Of a stretch of DNA of 64,000 nucleotides, positions 54,295-63,241 are shown piece after piece (position 1 is the stretch's first letter; each line of letters starts with the position of its first letter). Location of the stretch: assembly GCF_012935695.1 (NCBI RefSeq), contig NZ_CP052859.1:2459001-2523000 (forward strand), given 5' to 3'. This DNA is from Pseudomonas sp. ADAK18. Lineage in GTDB: Bacteria > Pseudomonadota > Gammaproteobacteria > Pseudomonadales > Pseudomonadaceae. A program made the position numbers and the translations under genes. The notes beneath the pieces are model-generated. The model saw nothing but the letters and a program-made list of their open reading frames with translations, searched no databases and had not been told where the DNA came from.

Positions 54295-55106
54295 GATTTT
54301 CGGTAGATCCGTTCTTGCTTGACCAAGGGTTCGAACTGCTTGCTGTAGGCGGAAAAATCCAGGGTTTCCTTGCTGCCCAGCACCAGAAAGCCGCGATGGC
54401 ACAGCGACTCATGAAACAATCCAAACGCTCTGTCTTGTAGTTTTTTATTAAAATAAATCAATACATTACGACACGAAATTAATTGAGTTTCTGAAAAGAC
54501 ACTGTCGGTTGCCAGGCTGTGGTCGGCGAACGTCACATTTTCCCGCAGGGTCTTGTCGAAAATCGCGTAATCGTATGCCGCCGTGTAGTAGTCGGCAAAC
54601 GAGCGCTGCCCACCCGCTTGCTGGTAGTTGTGGGTGTAGGCGCGGATATTCTCCAGGGAGAAGATCCCCTGCTTGGCCTTTTCCAGGGAACTCGGGTTGA
54701 TATCAGTGGCGTAGATGATAGTGCGCTCCAACAACCCTTCTTCCCGCAGCAAGATGGCCATGGAGTACACCTCTTCCCCCGTGCTGCACCCGGCGATCCA
54801 GACCTTGATCGACGGATACGTCTTGAGCAGCGGCACCACTTCCTGACGAATCGCCAGGAAGTGCGACGGGTCGCGAAACATCTCGCTGACGGGAATCGTC
54901 AGGAACTGCAGTAACTGCATGAACGCCGTAGGATCGTGCAGCACCCGCTCTTGCAAGGCCGAAATGGTCTTGCAATCGAACTGGCGCAAGGCATGCGCCA
55001 CGCGGCGCTTGACCGAAGCCCCGGAGTAGTCACGAAAGTCATAGCTGTACTTGAGGTAAATCGCCTCAATCAACAAGCGCAGTTCAATATCAGTACTTCG
55101 GTCCAA
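54291..55106 (-). CDS. CheR-type methyltransferase
   Basis: A 271-residue SAM-dependent methyltransferase of the CheR class, with the N-terminal helical domain (YDFRDYSGASVKRRVAHAL) and the SAM-binding IAGCSTGEEVYSMAILL, ATDINPSSLEKA and LISCRNVLIYF motifs. Start TTG at 55106, 15 bases after the stop of the large kinase gene. It pairs with cheB to add and remove glutamyl methyl groups, but the substrate here is unclear and may be the CHASE3 kinase. Confidence 0.88.
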   Translation of the reverse strand: MDRSTDIELRLLIEAIYLKYSYDFRDYSGASVKRRVAHALRQFDCKTISALQERVLHDPTAFMQLLQFLTIPVSEMFRDPSHFLAIRQEVVPLLKTYPSIKVWIAGCSTGEEVYSMAILLREEGLLERTIIYATDINPSSLEKAKQGIFSLENIRAYTHNYQQAGGQRSFADYYTAAYDYAIFDKTLRENVTFADHSLATDSVFSETQLISCRNVLIYFNKKLQDRAFGLFHESLCHRGFLVLGSKETLDFSAYSKQFEPLVKQERIYRKS

Positions 55107-55121
55107 TTAGTGTATTTCCAC

Positions 55122-58100
55122 TTAAATGCGTTCCATCTTCGGCAACCACACGCGAATCAACGAGAACAGTCGATCAAGGTCGATGGGCTTGGCCAGGTAA
55201 TCGTTGGAGCCCGCCGCCAGGCAGCGCTCCTGATCGTCCTTCATGGCCTTGGCCGTCACCGCAATGATCGGCAGCTTACGCCAGCGCGGGTCCTGTCGGA
55301 TCAGCGCGGTGGCTTCATAGCCGTCCATCTCCGGCATCATCACGTCCATCAGCACCAGATCGATGTCGTCGACCTCATTGAGTTTCTCGATCGCCTCACG
55401 GCCGTTACGGCCAATGACCACAATCGCCCCCTTGTGCTCCAGGGCACTGGTGAGGGCGAAGATGTTGCGCACATCGTCGTCCACCAACAGTACCTTGCGC
55501 CCCTCGAAGACCTTATCGCGGCTGCGGGCGGTCTTGAGCATCTTCTGGCGCTCTTGGGACAACCCGGATTCGACTTTGTGCAGAAATAACGTCACTTCGT
55601 CCAGCAATCGTTCAGGTGAGCGGGCACCCTTGATGATGATGGAGCGTGAATACTTGCGCAGTTCCGCCTCTTCATCCCGGGTCAGGTTACGCCCGGTGTA
55701 GATAATCACCGGCGGGAACGAACAGATGTCCTCGGTGGCCATGCGCTTGAGCAATTCATTACCCAGCATGTCCGGCAGTTTAAGGTCGATGATCATGCAG
55801 TCATAGACCGTGCTGCGCAGCAGGTCCAGAGCCTCCTGAGCGAAGCCAACTGCAGTGATTTCAATGTCATCGTCGCCGATCAGTCGGGCAATGCTGTCGC
55901 GCTGCAGGTCATCGTCTTCCACCAGCAGGATTCGTTTGACCTTCTGCGTCAGCTTGGCTTCCAGGCGTGCAAACACGTCCTTGAGCTCTTCGCGGGTGGT
56001 GGGTTTGACCGCATAACCGATGGCGCCCATATGCATGGCGGCTTCGACGCGGTCTTCCACGGAAATCACATGCACCGGGATATGCCGGGTTTCGGCGTGC
56101 TCCTTGAGGCGCTGCAGCACGGTCAACCCCGAATGGTCCGGCAAGCGCATGTCCAGCAAAATCGCGTCGGGCAGGTACTGTTCGGCCAGGCTGTAGCCCT
56201 CGTCCGCACCATGGGCCACCAAACAGTGGTAACCCAACTCATGAGCGAGATCGAAGAGGATACGCGCAAAGTTCGGCTCATCTTCCACCACCAGGATACA
56301 GCGTGTGGCAAACGGAGCCTTTTCGCGATCGTCGGCAAAACGTGGGATCAGCGCTTCGTCGGCCACCGGTAACGGTGAAACCTTGATTGAGGCTGCGGGT
56401 GCAGGAGTAACCACCACCGCCCGGGAGTGCTCGATAGCCGGAGCGTCTTCGTCACGCTCGACATACTGCTCTGGCAACACCAGCGTAAAGATACTTCCCT
56501 GGCCCGGCTCACTGGTGACGCTGATGTAGCCCCCCAGCAACGTGGCCAGGTCCCGGGAAATCGAGAGCCCCAGGCCAGTGCCGCCATAACGGCGGTTGGT
56601 GGTGCCATCGGCCTGGCGGAAGGCTTCGAAGATACTTTCCTGCTGGTCCGGGGCAATACCGATCCCGGAATCGCGCACGGTGAAGGCAATGCCCTCCCCC
56701 GGCTGACGGGAAATGGTCAGGCTGACCTGGCCCTTCTCGGTGAACTTGACTGCGTTGGACAGCAGATTCTTGAGGATTTGTTCCAGACGCTGGCGGTCGG
56801 TGAACAGCATCAGCGGCGCACCTTCCTGTACCTCCACCTGAAACCCCAGTTTGCGGTCGGCCGCCAAGGGTTCGAACATCCCGCGCAAGCCATCCGTGAG
56901 GCGCGCCACGCTGGTGTTCTCCGGGCGCATTTCCAGCTTTCCGGCCTCGACCTTGGCAATATCCAGGATGTCGTTGATCAGGTTGAGCAAGTCGTTACCC
57001 GCCGAGTAGATCGACTCGGCAAACTTGACCTGTTCGGCGCTGAGGTTTTCCTCGGAGTTCTCCGCGAGCAACTTGGCCAGGATCAGCGAACTGTTGAGCG
57101 GTGTGCGCAGCTCGTGGGACATGTTGGCGAGGAACTCGGACTTGTACTTGCTGGAGCGCTGCAATTCGTCGGCGCGATCCTCCAGCTCGACCTGCACACG
57201 ATTGAGTTCAACGTTCTTGCGGTCCATGGCATCGCGCTGGTCGGCCAGGATCTGGGTCTGTTCGGCCAGTTGCTCGTTAGTCTGCTCAAGCTCCGCCTGT
57301 TGAGTTTCGAGGTGAGCCTGGGACTCCTTGAGGATGCGTGACTGCTCTTCCAGCTCCTCGTTGGCGGTCTTGAGCTCCTCTTGCTGCACTTGCAGCTCTT
57401 CATTGAGCTGCTGGGTCTCGGCCAGCACTTCCTGCAGGCGCTGGCGATAGCGTGCCGCTTCGATGGAGGTACCGATATTGCCGGCGATCAGCTCCATCAA
57501 TTCCACATCACGCTCATCCAGCGGGCGCAAGAAACCCAGCTCGATCACCCCGTTGACCCGGTCATCGTCACTGGTAGGCACCACCAGCACGCTGCGGGGC
57601 GCACCGTCACCAAGACCGGAACTGACTTTGAAGTAGTCCACGGGCACATCATCCAGACGGATCAGGCGGCGTTGTTGGGCGGACTGGCCGACAATGCCTT
57701 CGTCGTTGTAGATCGACTGTTCCTGCTGCTCCTGCTCACGGGAGAACCCGTACGCGGCCACGCGCGTCAGGCCACCGTGCTCTTCGCGTACATACAGCGC
57801 GGCAACCACCGAGCCCATGTATTGGGCAAAGAACTGCAGGATGTTACGACCCAGCAGGTTCAAGGTCAGTTGGCCGAGTACCTGTTCCGCCAGTTCGGTC
57901 TGGCCATTGCGCAGCCAGGCTTGCTGTTCCAGGCGTTTTGATATCTTCATTTGCGACGCGAGGTTTGTGCTGTAACTATCTGAAAGTACTAAAAGATTTT
58001 TCCTACCAGCGTAGGCTAAAAAACCACTCAGGCCCAGAACGAACAACAGATAGAGGGTGACGCTCAGGACCGTGGTGCGGGTGACGTCCTCATTGCGAGT

Positions 58101-58622
58101 GATGCGAAACTGTTGCTCCATCGCCACCGCCTGGTCGTACTCCTTGCGCACTTCATCGGTCAGGCGCTTGCCGCGCCCAGCCTGTACCGCGGCCCGGTAA
58201 TCGCCGTTCTGACGGCGCATTTCGATCATTTCCTGGGCGTAGTTATTCCACTCATTCTGCAAGGACTCCAGGCGTTTGAGGCGGTCAACCTGCTGTGGAT
58301 TGTCAGACACCAGCTCCTGCAGCCCACGCAGGTCGGAAATGATCCGTGGCTTGGCCACTTCGTACGGGTCGAGGAAATGCTCGTCGCCAGTGATCAGGAA
58401 ACCACGCATGCCTGTTTCCAGGTCGATGGTCAGTTTCGAGGTTTCGTTGAGATTGGTAATCACACGATCGGTGTGCTCCACCCACTGGATCACCGATAAC
58501 AAATAGGTGATCAGGCACACAAAAAACACCGCACTGAGTACACCAACCCCCAGCGGCAACGCCACGTTGCGGCTCAGAAGTTTGCGGAAACTGTTCTCAT
58601 CGATAGACGACGCGGGAGTCAT
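55122..58622 (-). CDS. CHASE3-GAF hybrid histidine kinase with three receivers
   Basis: An 1166-residue membrane sensor. Order: TM1, periplasmic-type CHASE3 (ETGMRGFLITGDEHFLDPY), TM2 (about 195-215), GAF (about 260-405), a long Gln/Glu-rich coiled coil (about 410-490), HisKA with H503 in NMSHELRTPLN, HATPase with NLLSNAVKFT and GTGLGLSISRDL, then three receivers with phospho-Asp in LLDMRLPDHSG, MIIDLKLPDMLG and VLMDVMMPEMDG. The ATG at 58622 follows AAGG; 15 codons upstream are not conserved in type. It is the first gene of the cheR-cheB-kinase-receiver operon and should be its input. Confidence 0.92.
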   Translation of the reverse strand: MTPASSIDENSFRKLLSRNVALPLGVGVLSAVFFVCLITYLLSVIQWVEHTDRVITNLNETSKLTIDLETGMRGFLITGDEHFLDPYEVAKPRIISDLRGLQELVSDNPQQVDRLKRLESLQNEWNNYAQEMIEMRRQNGDYRAAVQAGRGKRLTDEVRKEYDQAVAMEQQFRITRNEDVTRTTVLSVTLYLLFVLGLSGFLAYAGRKNLLVLSDSYSTNLASQMKISKRLEQQAWLRNGQTELAEQVLGQLTLNLLGRNILQFFAQYMGSVVAALYVREEHGGLTRVAAYGFSREQEQQEQSIYNDEGIVGQSAQQRRLIRLDDVPVDYFKVSSGLGDGAPRSVLVVPTSDDDRVNGVIELGFLRPLDERDVELMELIAGNIGTSIEAARYRQRLQEVLAETQQLNEELQVQQEELKTANEELEEQSRILKESQAHLETQQAELEQTNEQLAEQTQILADQRDAMDRKNVELNRVQVELEDRADELQRSSKYKSEFLANMSHELRTPLNSSLILAKLLAENSEENLSAEQVKFAESIYSAGNDLLNLINDILDIAKVEAGKLEMRPENTSVARLTDGLRGMFEPLAADRKLGFQVEVQEGAPLMLFTDRQRLEQILKNLLSNAVKFTEKGQVSLTISRQPGEGIAFTVRDSGIGIAPDQQESIFEAFRQADGTTNRRYGGTGLGLSISRDLATLLGGYISVTSEPGQGSIFTLVLPEQYVERDEDAPAIEHSRAVVVTPAPAASIKVSPLPVADEALIPRFADDREKAPFATRCILVVEDEPNFARILFDLAHELGYHCLVAHGADEGYSLAEQYLPDAILLDMRLPDHSGLTVLQRLKEHAETRHIPVHVISVEDRVEAAMHMGAIGYAVKPTTREELKDVFARLEAKLTQKVKRILLVEDDDLQRDSIARLIGDDDIEITAVGFAQEALDLLRSTVYDCMIIDLKLPDMLGNELLKRMATEDICSFPPVIIYTGRNLTRDEEAELRKYSRSIIIKGARSPERLLDEVTLFLHKVESGLSQERQKMLKTARSRDKVFEGRKVLLVDDDVRNIFALTSALEHKGAIVVIGRNGREAIEKLNEVDDIDLVLMDVMMPEMDGYEATALIRQDPRWRKLPIIAVTAKAMKDDQERCLAAGSNDYLAKPIDLDRLFSLIRVWLPKMERI

Positions 58623-58904
58623 GGGCATGCCTTGGCCAAGTGCGGAAAAACCGCGAGTTTGCCCCAAAGCCGGTGTCGAGGGCTACGTTTCTGACGTGTA
58701 TCAAGGACAAACCTTAGGTGTCATTTCCATCAGTTCCCCTCCGAACGCCTTTTTACATCGTGTCACCTACATAAAACTTGACAACTACCGGCACCGCCCA
58801 ACGGAACGCAGTTATCTGTTTTGAACACCCAACGATACGCCTCGGGTACAGGGAAGCTCCTTTGGGAAGGCGTTTTTCCGGAACATTCAAACAGGTAATC
58901 CGAG

Positions 58905-61900
58905 ATGAATGCAGTCAACAGCCTACATTTGCCCCTCGCCACCAACCTCCCACTAGCACCTGTCACCACCTCCGATACAATTGCTTCCCCGCCTGGGAGT
59001 ACAGGCGCGACAACTACTTCCGCCGTCAACACCCCCCAAGCGCTGCAACAGGCACTCGGGGACCAAGGTAACCGGCACAACCTGGCGCAAGCACTTTATA
59101 CAGTTGCTCAAGGTTTACCCAAAAACGCCGATGAGCAGGCCGTATTGGCCGCTCTGAAAAACCAGCAAATGGACATTCATCCTGCCTCCAGCTACCCCCA
59201 GGAAACTCCGCAGGCAAGCAGGCGAAGCGTCAGTCTTGAAGCATTCATCACCCAGAGTCGCCTGGCCCTGCCAAAAACCCAAAACCACTGTGTCTACCTG
59301 GCAGATGCTGTAGCCCAGAAAGCACTGCAACATCCTTTAGGCAATTTTGGTGGTGGTCTGTCCTGGCCAATCCCCTTGAGCGTGGAAGATCAAAGCAAGG
59401 TCGGCACCCTGGTAGATAAGAATACGGCGGACTTGCCGGGCCTCCCACTACAGGACATACGCAAGGGCACGCTTGGTTACCTGCTCAGTAGTACCCCCTT
59501 GTCCACTGCTGAACTGCAAGATCCTGCCAAAGCGCTGGAGAAACTTGTTGCCTCCCCCGCAGCACAAGCGTTGGGCCAAGCCATCCAGACTCAACTGAAC
59601 GGCATCCCCACCGCCAACAGCGTCACTGATTATGTACTGGCCGCCATCAACATAGGCCTTGATGTGGACTCCATGTCTGTGGCGCAGAGAAACAGCGCCG
59701 CAGGATTTGACTTGGCAAAGGCACAACACTGGGGCAAACCAGCCTCATCTATCGTCAATAACCTGAGCCTGCATCTGGTCAGCGAAGGTAAAGCTACAAA
59801 TGCAACGGCCAAGCTTGCCACTCACCTGCTGCTGGCACGTACCGCTCCTCAGTTTCTGGTCAAGGACATTCCCGCCTCCACCGTTTACGGTAGCCAGGCA
59901 TGGGCCAACTTCTGCATTGCGGTCGCCAAAGTGGAAGCTGAAGTCCCTGGAACCGCCGCCAACATGACGTTCGCCCAGGTCATGAAAGCCGCTGGTGGAT
60001 CCGACGCGGCCGCACCCGAGTCTGCGCAGAAAGCCGCGCTGGTGGACTGGGCCGTCGCCAATGGCATCGTTCCTAAGATTGACGACGATACCTATACGCC
60101 CGCTCAACTGGAGACGGTAAGAACCGCATTTAATCAACAACAAAGTGAACGATTAGATGCCTCGGACTTGTTGAGTACGCCGATCCCGAGCCGAAAAGAA
60201 ATCGCACTGGCCAAACTCAAGCAACAGTTTGGGGACAAAGTACCGTTTGAAGAAAAACTTTTGCGCCTTGACGAGCCCGGCACACCCTACGCCGAACCGC
60301 TCTACAACCCGAATCGGCGCCCCGCCGGCCTGCATTCGATGCTCGATATTGCCATGATGGAGTTAGGCGACGCCAAATGGAAAACGACTGACGAGCGCAT
60401 TCCCATTGACGCAATCAACGCGCCTCTCAAGTTCGAGGTAAACAAGACATTCAACGATCAATTCAAAACGGCCATCGAGTCGCGCCAAAAAGGCATTGGC
60501 ACGACCATCAAACACCTTATTGCCCAGCTTCCATTGGCCGACAGGCAAAACCTGGAGCATGGAAAGCTCGAATTCTTCCAGAAAAAAACTTACGCCTTGG
60601 GTTTGGACTTCACGTCTAAAACACTTCACGACAAAGACAACAACCTGTTGGTTAAAGCCACTGGGGTTAATGGGGAGAGCGTCTATGAAATTGACATCAA
60701 GAAAGGCGCAATCACTGCTGTTTCAGCGTCTGCACTGACTAGGACCAAGGAGCGGCAAGCCAATAAGGTAGAAAAAATAGAACTGTTCACGCCGTCCAAA
60801 ACCAGCGAATCAGACCTGAGCCAAACACCGCAAGGCGGCTCATCGACCGTGCCCTCCAGCTTTTCCTCCACTCGAACACAGTCCATCGCCGATGTATTTG
60901 TTGAGCACCTTGATATCGACAGTGATGACGTCGTGAAACACGCCAGGGGAGCCAGCACACTCGATAAACAAAAAGAACACGAATGGAAAGTCGCGGATTT
61001 TTTCCTGAACCTGGTGCCGCTCAGGTCGGCCATTGTCAACTTTCAGAACGGCAACTACCTGGACGGTGCGACAGACTTGGCGATGGATGTCTTTGGCTTC
61101 GTGACCGCCGGCGTGGGAACTGCAGCGAAAGTCGCAAAGGTCAGCGCCACAACCGCCAGCACGACCGCCAAGGCCGCGAAAATGGCAAAAATCATTGGCG
61201 TGGGCACGATCAACGCATTCAATCCGGCGGGCGGGGTCGGGGATTTGCTTGTGGGCGCAGGAAGAGTCGCGGTAGGTGGAGCGAAGGCCGCCGCACGGGG
61301 CTTGGGTTCCGCCGGCAAGGCTGGCTTATCGCTAGTGTCCGACACTATTAACAAAGCCCGTGGCGCATCGGGTAGCTATGATCTGTTGAAAGCGGCCAAC
61401 AAAGAATATGGGGCGGCGGCATTAGGCTCCTTCAAAGTAGCGAATCGTAATATCGAAGGGGCCGCCATATTCCAAAATGGCAATTGGTATCACTACGACC
61501 TAGTCAAGCAACAGCCATTTGGCTCACCCATCCAGAACTTCACCCCTATAAACGGTAGGCTGGGAAGCCCCATAGGTGCTGGAGCACCGATGGGCCCCCG
61601 CCATGAGGGCTTCCAAAAAAACCTGGACAGTGCGCGAGAGTCACACAATCGTGCAGCCTTTGACCAGGGCTATGAACATGGGCACGTGACCAACCTTCCA
61701 GATTATTATCCGAACATAAACTATGACGGACTTGTAGAGTTGGTTTCAAAACCCAATCGACTGCCGGAAGAGATCGGCATCCTCGCCAAGGAAATAAAAC
61801 TAAAGAGCATGGAGGGCGCTAAATATGCGTCTCAACTTCTTAACAATGACGTAAAGGCACCAGGTGTTCAGTTGATCCCTGCCTCACAAGCCCATTACCT

Positions 61901-62474
61901 CGCTCATGTCGACCCAGCTTCAAGAGGCGAGTGCGCCGCACTGGCAAATGCTATGGCAATGGCTATCGGGAACGGAAAAGAAGACTTGCTCCTGAATAAC
62001 CTTTACCGGGCGGCGAACGTCCCAACGACAACCGAAGCCCAAAAATTCATTAAAACCTTAAGGTCTTTTCAGGAGGTCGTAGGCAATAAGAAAACTTTTC
62101 ATTTGGATCAACCCATCAGAAAATTGAGTGTTGCAGATATCATCGAAAATCTCACCAATTCCCCTACATCAAAGACACTTAGAATCGGAGAAAAAGATCA
62201 TGGATTGATAGCAGGCATAAAAGTTGAAGCTGGAAAAACGGAATGGTTCTTCTACGATCCGAACGCGGGATTGGTAAAATTTCAAACATTGCAATCCATG
62301 CAAGAAGGTATAGAACTTACATTAAGTAGCGGACTGAGTGCTGCAACGCGAAAGCCATATGGATCAACACGTGGGGCCGTCGAATATAATGTCAGTGAAT
62401 TCCATAATGGCGACGTAGTTTTCGATAACGTTGACGATTTAGCCTTGGCACACTTGGTATTCACTCCGTTATGA
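58905..62474 (+). CDS. Large toxin/effector-like protein with C58-like protease end
   Basis: A 1189-residue paralogue of the protein at 48116-51892, similar through about the first 800 residues (VSLEAFITQS, LGNFGGGLSWPIPLS, GTAANMTFAQVM). No Sec signal. A Gly/Ala-rich hydrophobic region (about 705-820) may cross or insert into membranes. The C-terminal domain has C1010 in RGECAALANAMA, H1099 in KDHGLIAGI and D1118 in FFYDPNAGL, the Cys-His-Asp order and D-P-N-x-G of the C58 (YopT/AvrPphB) family. No strong ribosome site is seen before the ATG. A hairpin terminator follows. Likely an intracellularly acting cysteine protease toxin; secretion route not encoded here. Confidence 0.78.
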   Translation: MNAVNSLHLPLATNLPLAPVTTSDTIASPPGSTGATTTSAVNTPQALQQALGDQGNRHNLAQALYTVAQGLPKNADEQAVLAALKNQQMDIHPASSYPQETPQASRRSVSLEAFITQSRLALPKTQNHCVYLADAVAQKALQHPLGNFGGGLSWPIPLSVEDQSKVGTLVDKNTADLPGLPLQDIRKGTLGYLLSSTPLSTAELQDPAKALEKLVASPAAQALGQAIQTQLNGIPTANSVTDYVLAAINIGLDVDSMSVAQRNSAAGFDLAKAQHWGKPASSIVNNLSLHLVSEGKATNATAKLATHLLLARTAPQFLVKDIPASTVYGSQAWANFCIAVAKVEAEVPGTAANMTFAQVMKAAGGSDAAAPESAQKAALVDWAVANGIVPKIDDDTYTPAQLETVRTAFNQQQSERLDASDLLSTPIPSRKEIALAKLKQQFGDKVPFEEKLLRLDEPGTPYAEPLYNPNRRPAGLHSMLDIAMMELGDAKWKTTDERIPIDAINAPLKFEVNKTFNDQFKTAIESRQKGIGTTIKHLIAQLPLADRQNLEHGKLEFFQKKTYALGLDFTSKTLHDKDNNLLVKATGVNGESVYEIDIKKGAITAVSASALTRTKERQANKVEKIELFTPSKTSESDLSQTPQGGSSTVPSSFSSTRTQSIADVFVEHLDIDSDDVVKHARGASTLDKQKEHEWKVADFFLNLVPLRSAIVNFQNGNYLDGATDLAMDVFGFVTAGVGTAAKVAKVSATTASTTAKAAKMAKIIGVGTINAFNPAGGVGDLLVGAGRVAVGGAKAAARGLGSAGKAGLSLVSDTINKARGASGSYDLLKAANKEYGAAALGSFKVANRNIEGAAIFQNGNWYHYDLVKQQPFGSPIQNFTPINGRLGSPIGAGAPMGPRHEGFQKNLDSARESHNRAAFDQGYEHGHVTNLPDYYPNINYDGLVELVSKPNRLPEEIGILAKEIKLKSMEGAKYASQLLNNDVKAPGVQLIPASQAHYLAHVDPASRGECAALANAMAMAIGNGKEDLLLNNLYRAANVPTTTEAQKFIKTLRSFQEVVGNKKTFHLDQPIRKLSVADIIENLTNSPTSKTLRIGEKDHGLIAGIKVEAGKTEWFFYDPNAGLVKFQTLQSMQEGIELTLSSGLSAATRKPYGSTRGAVEYNVSEFHNGDVVFDNVDDLALAHLVFTPL

Positions 62475-62506
62475 AGTATTGCCTCACCCGTTGAATACGT
62501 TGTGGA

Positions 62507-62541
62507 CCCCAGCCTCGTTCAGTTTTCGAGTGAGGCTGGGG
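62507..62541 (+). terminator. Terminator hairpin after toxin gene
   Basis: CCCCAGCCTC (62507-62516) pairs perfectly with GAGGCTGGGG (62532-62541) around a 15-base loop, 33 bases after the stop. The following tract is not U-rich. Confidence 0.6.
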
Positions 62542-62729
62542 CGACTATAAACAGGCCTCTGGCCAGACAAAACTCCCCTGTTTCTGTTTCCTGAACGGGA
62601 CATTCTTGTCCATTGCCGTCACAATGCCTCGCTTGTTTCGGGAACTTGCCACGATCGACATGACTCACTAGAGAATAGTCTTTCAACTGACCCCAAGCCC
62701 TTTACCTTCACCTCTCGGGAACCCTCATC

Positions 62730-63092
62730 ATGTCCACCGCCTCCACCATCCTTGTAGTCGAAGACGATGCCATCGTGCGCATGCTGATCGTCGATGTCCT
62801 CGAAGAGCTGGAGTACATGGTGCTTGAAGCGGCAGACGCCACACAGGCCCTGAAAAACATCGAAAATACCGATCAAGCGATCGACCTGATGATGACCGAC
62901 TGGGGCTTGCCCGGTATGAACGGCAACGAATTGGCAAAAAAAGCCCGGGAACTACGCCCCACATTACCCATCCTGTTTGCCAGCGGTTATGCCGAGAACA
63001 TTGAGCTTCCCCAAGGTACGCAGATGATCGGCAAGCCATTTTCCATCGACCAGTTGCGCGATAAAGTCAAAGGCATGCTGGTAAACCACTGA
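62730..63092 (+). CDS. Single-domain response regulator
   Basis: A 120-residue receiver with VVEDDAIVRML, phospho-Asp in MMTDWGLPGMNG, Ser in FASGYAEN and Lys in IGKPFS. No output domain. GGGAACC lies upstream of the ATG. It is similar in type to the receiver at 52046-52423. It stands alone after the toxin gene and may take phosphate from one of the nearby kinases. Confidence 0.88.
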   Translation: MSTASTILVVEDDAIVRMLIVDVLEELEYMVLEAADATQALKNIENTDQAIDLMMTDWGLPGMNGNELAKKARELRPTLPILFASGYAENIELPQGTQMIGKPFSIDQLRDKVKGMLVNH

Positions 63093-63142
63093 TCCCCTTT
63101 ATCCAGGGGTCGCTTCCACGGCGACATCCGAGCAAACACTGA

Positions 63143-63226
63143 TTCGGCTATTTCCGACTGTATGCCCCCACCGAGGCCTACTTCGATAAAAGCTGGAAAC
63201 TCGACGACATCACCCCAGCTCCTTAA
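63143..63226 (+). pseudogene. Fragment: 3' end of a DUF1254/DUF1214 gene
   Basis: Twenty-seven codons ending in TAA translate to FGYFRLYAPTEAYFDKSW and KLDDITPAP, the usual C-terminal end of DUF1254/DUF1214 proteins. The frame is closed by TGA at 63140-63142 just before it, and the rest of the gene is absent. It lies 15 bases before an intact gene of the same family, so it looks like the residue of a lost tandem copy. Confidence 0.65.
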
Positions 63227-63241
63227 TAGAGACGCAACAAC

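Noticed and set aside
58777..58820. TTGACA-like -35 upstream of the second toxin
   Set aside because: The nearest good -10 (TTATCT) is 28 bases away; spacing does not fit sigma-70.
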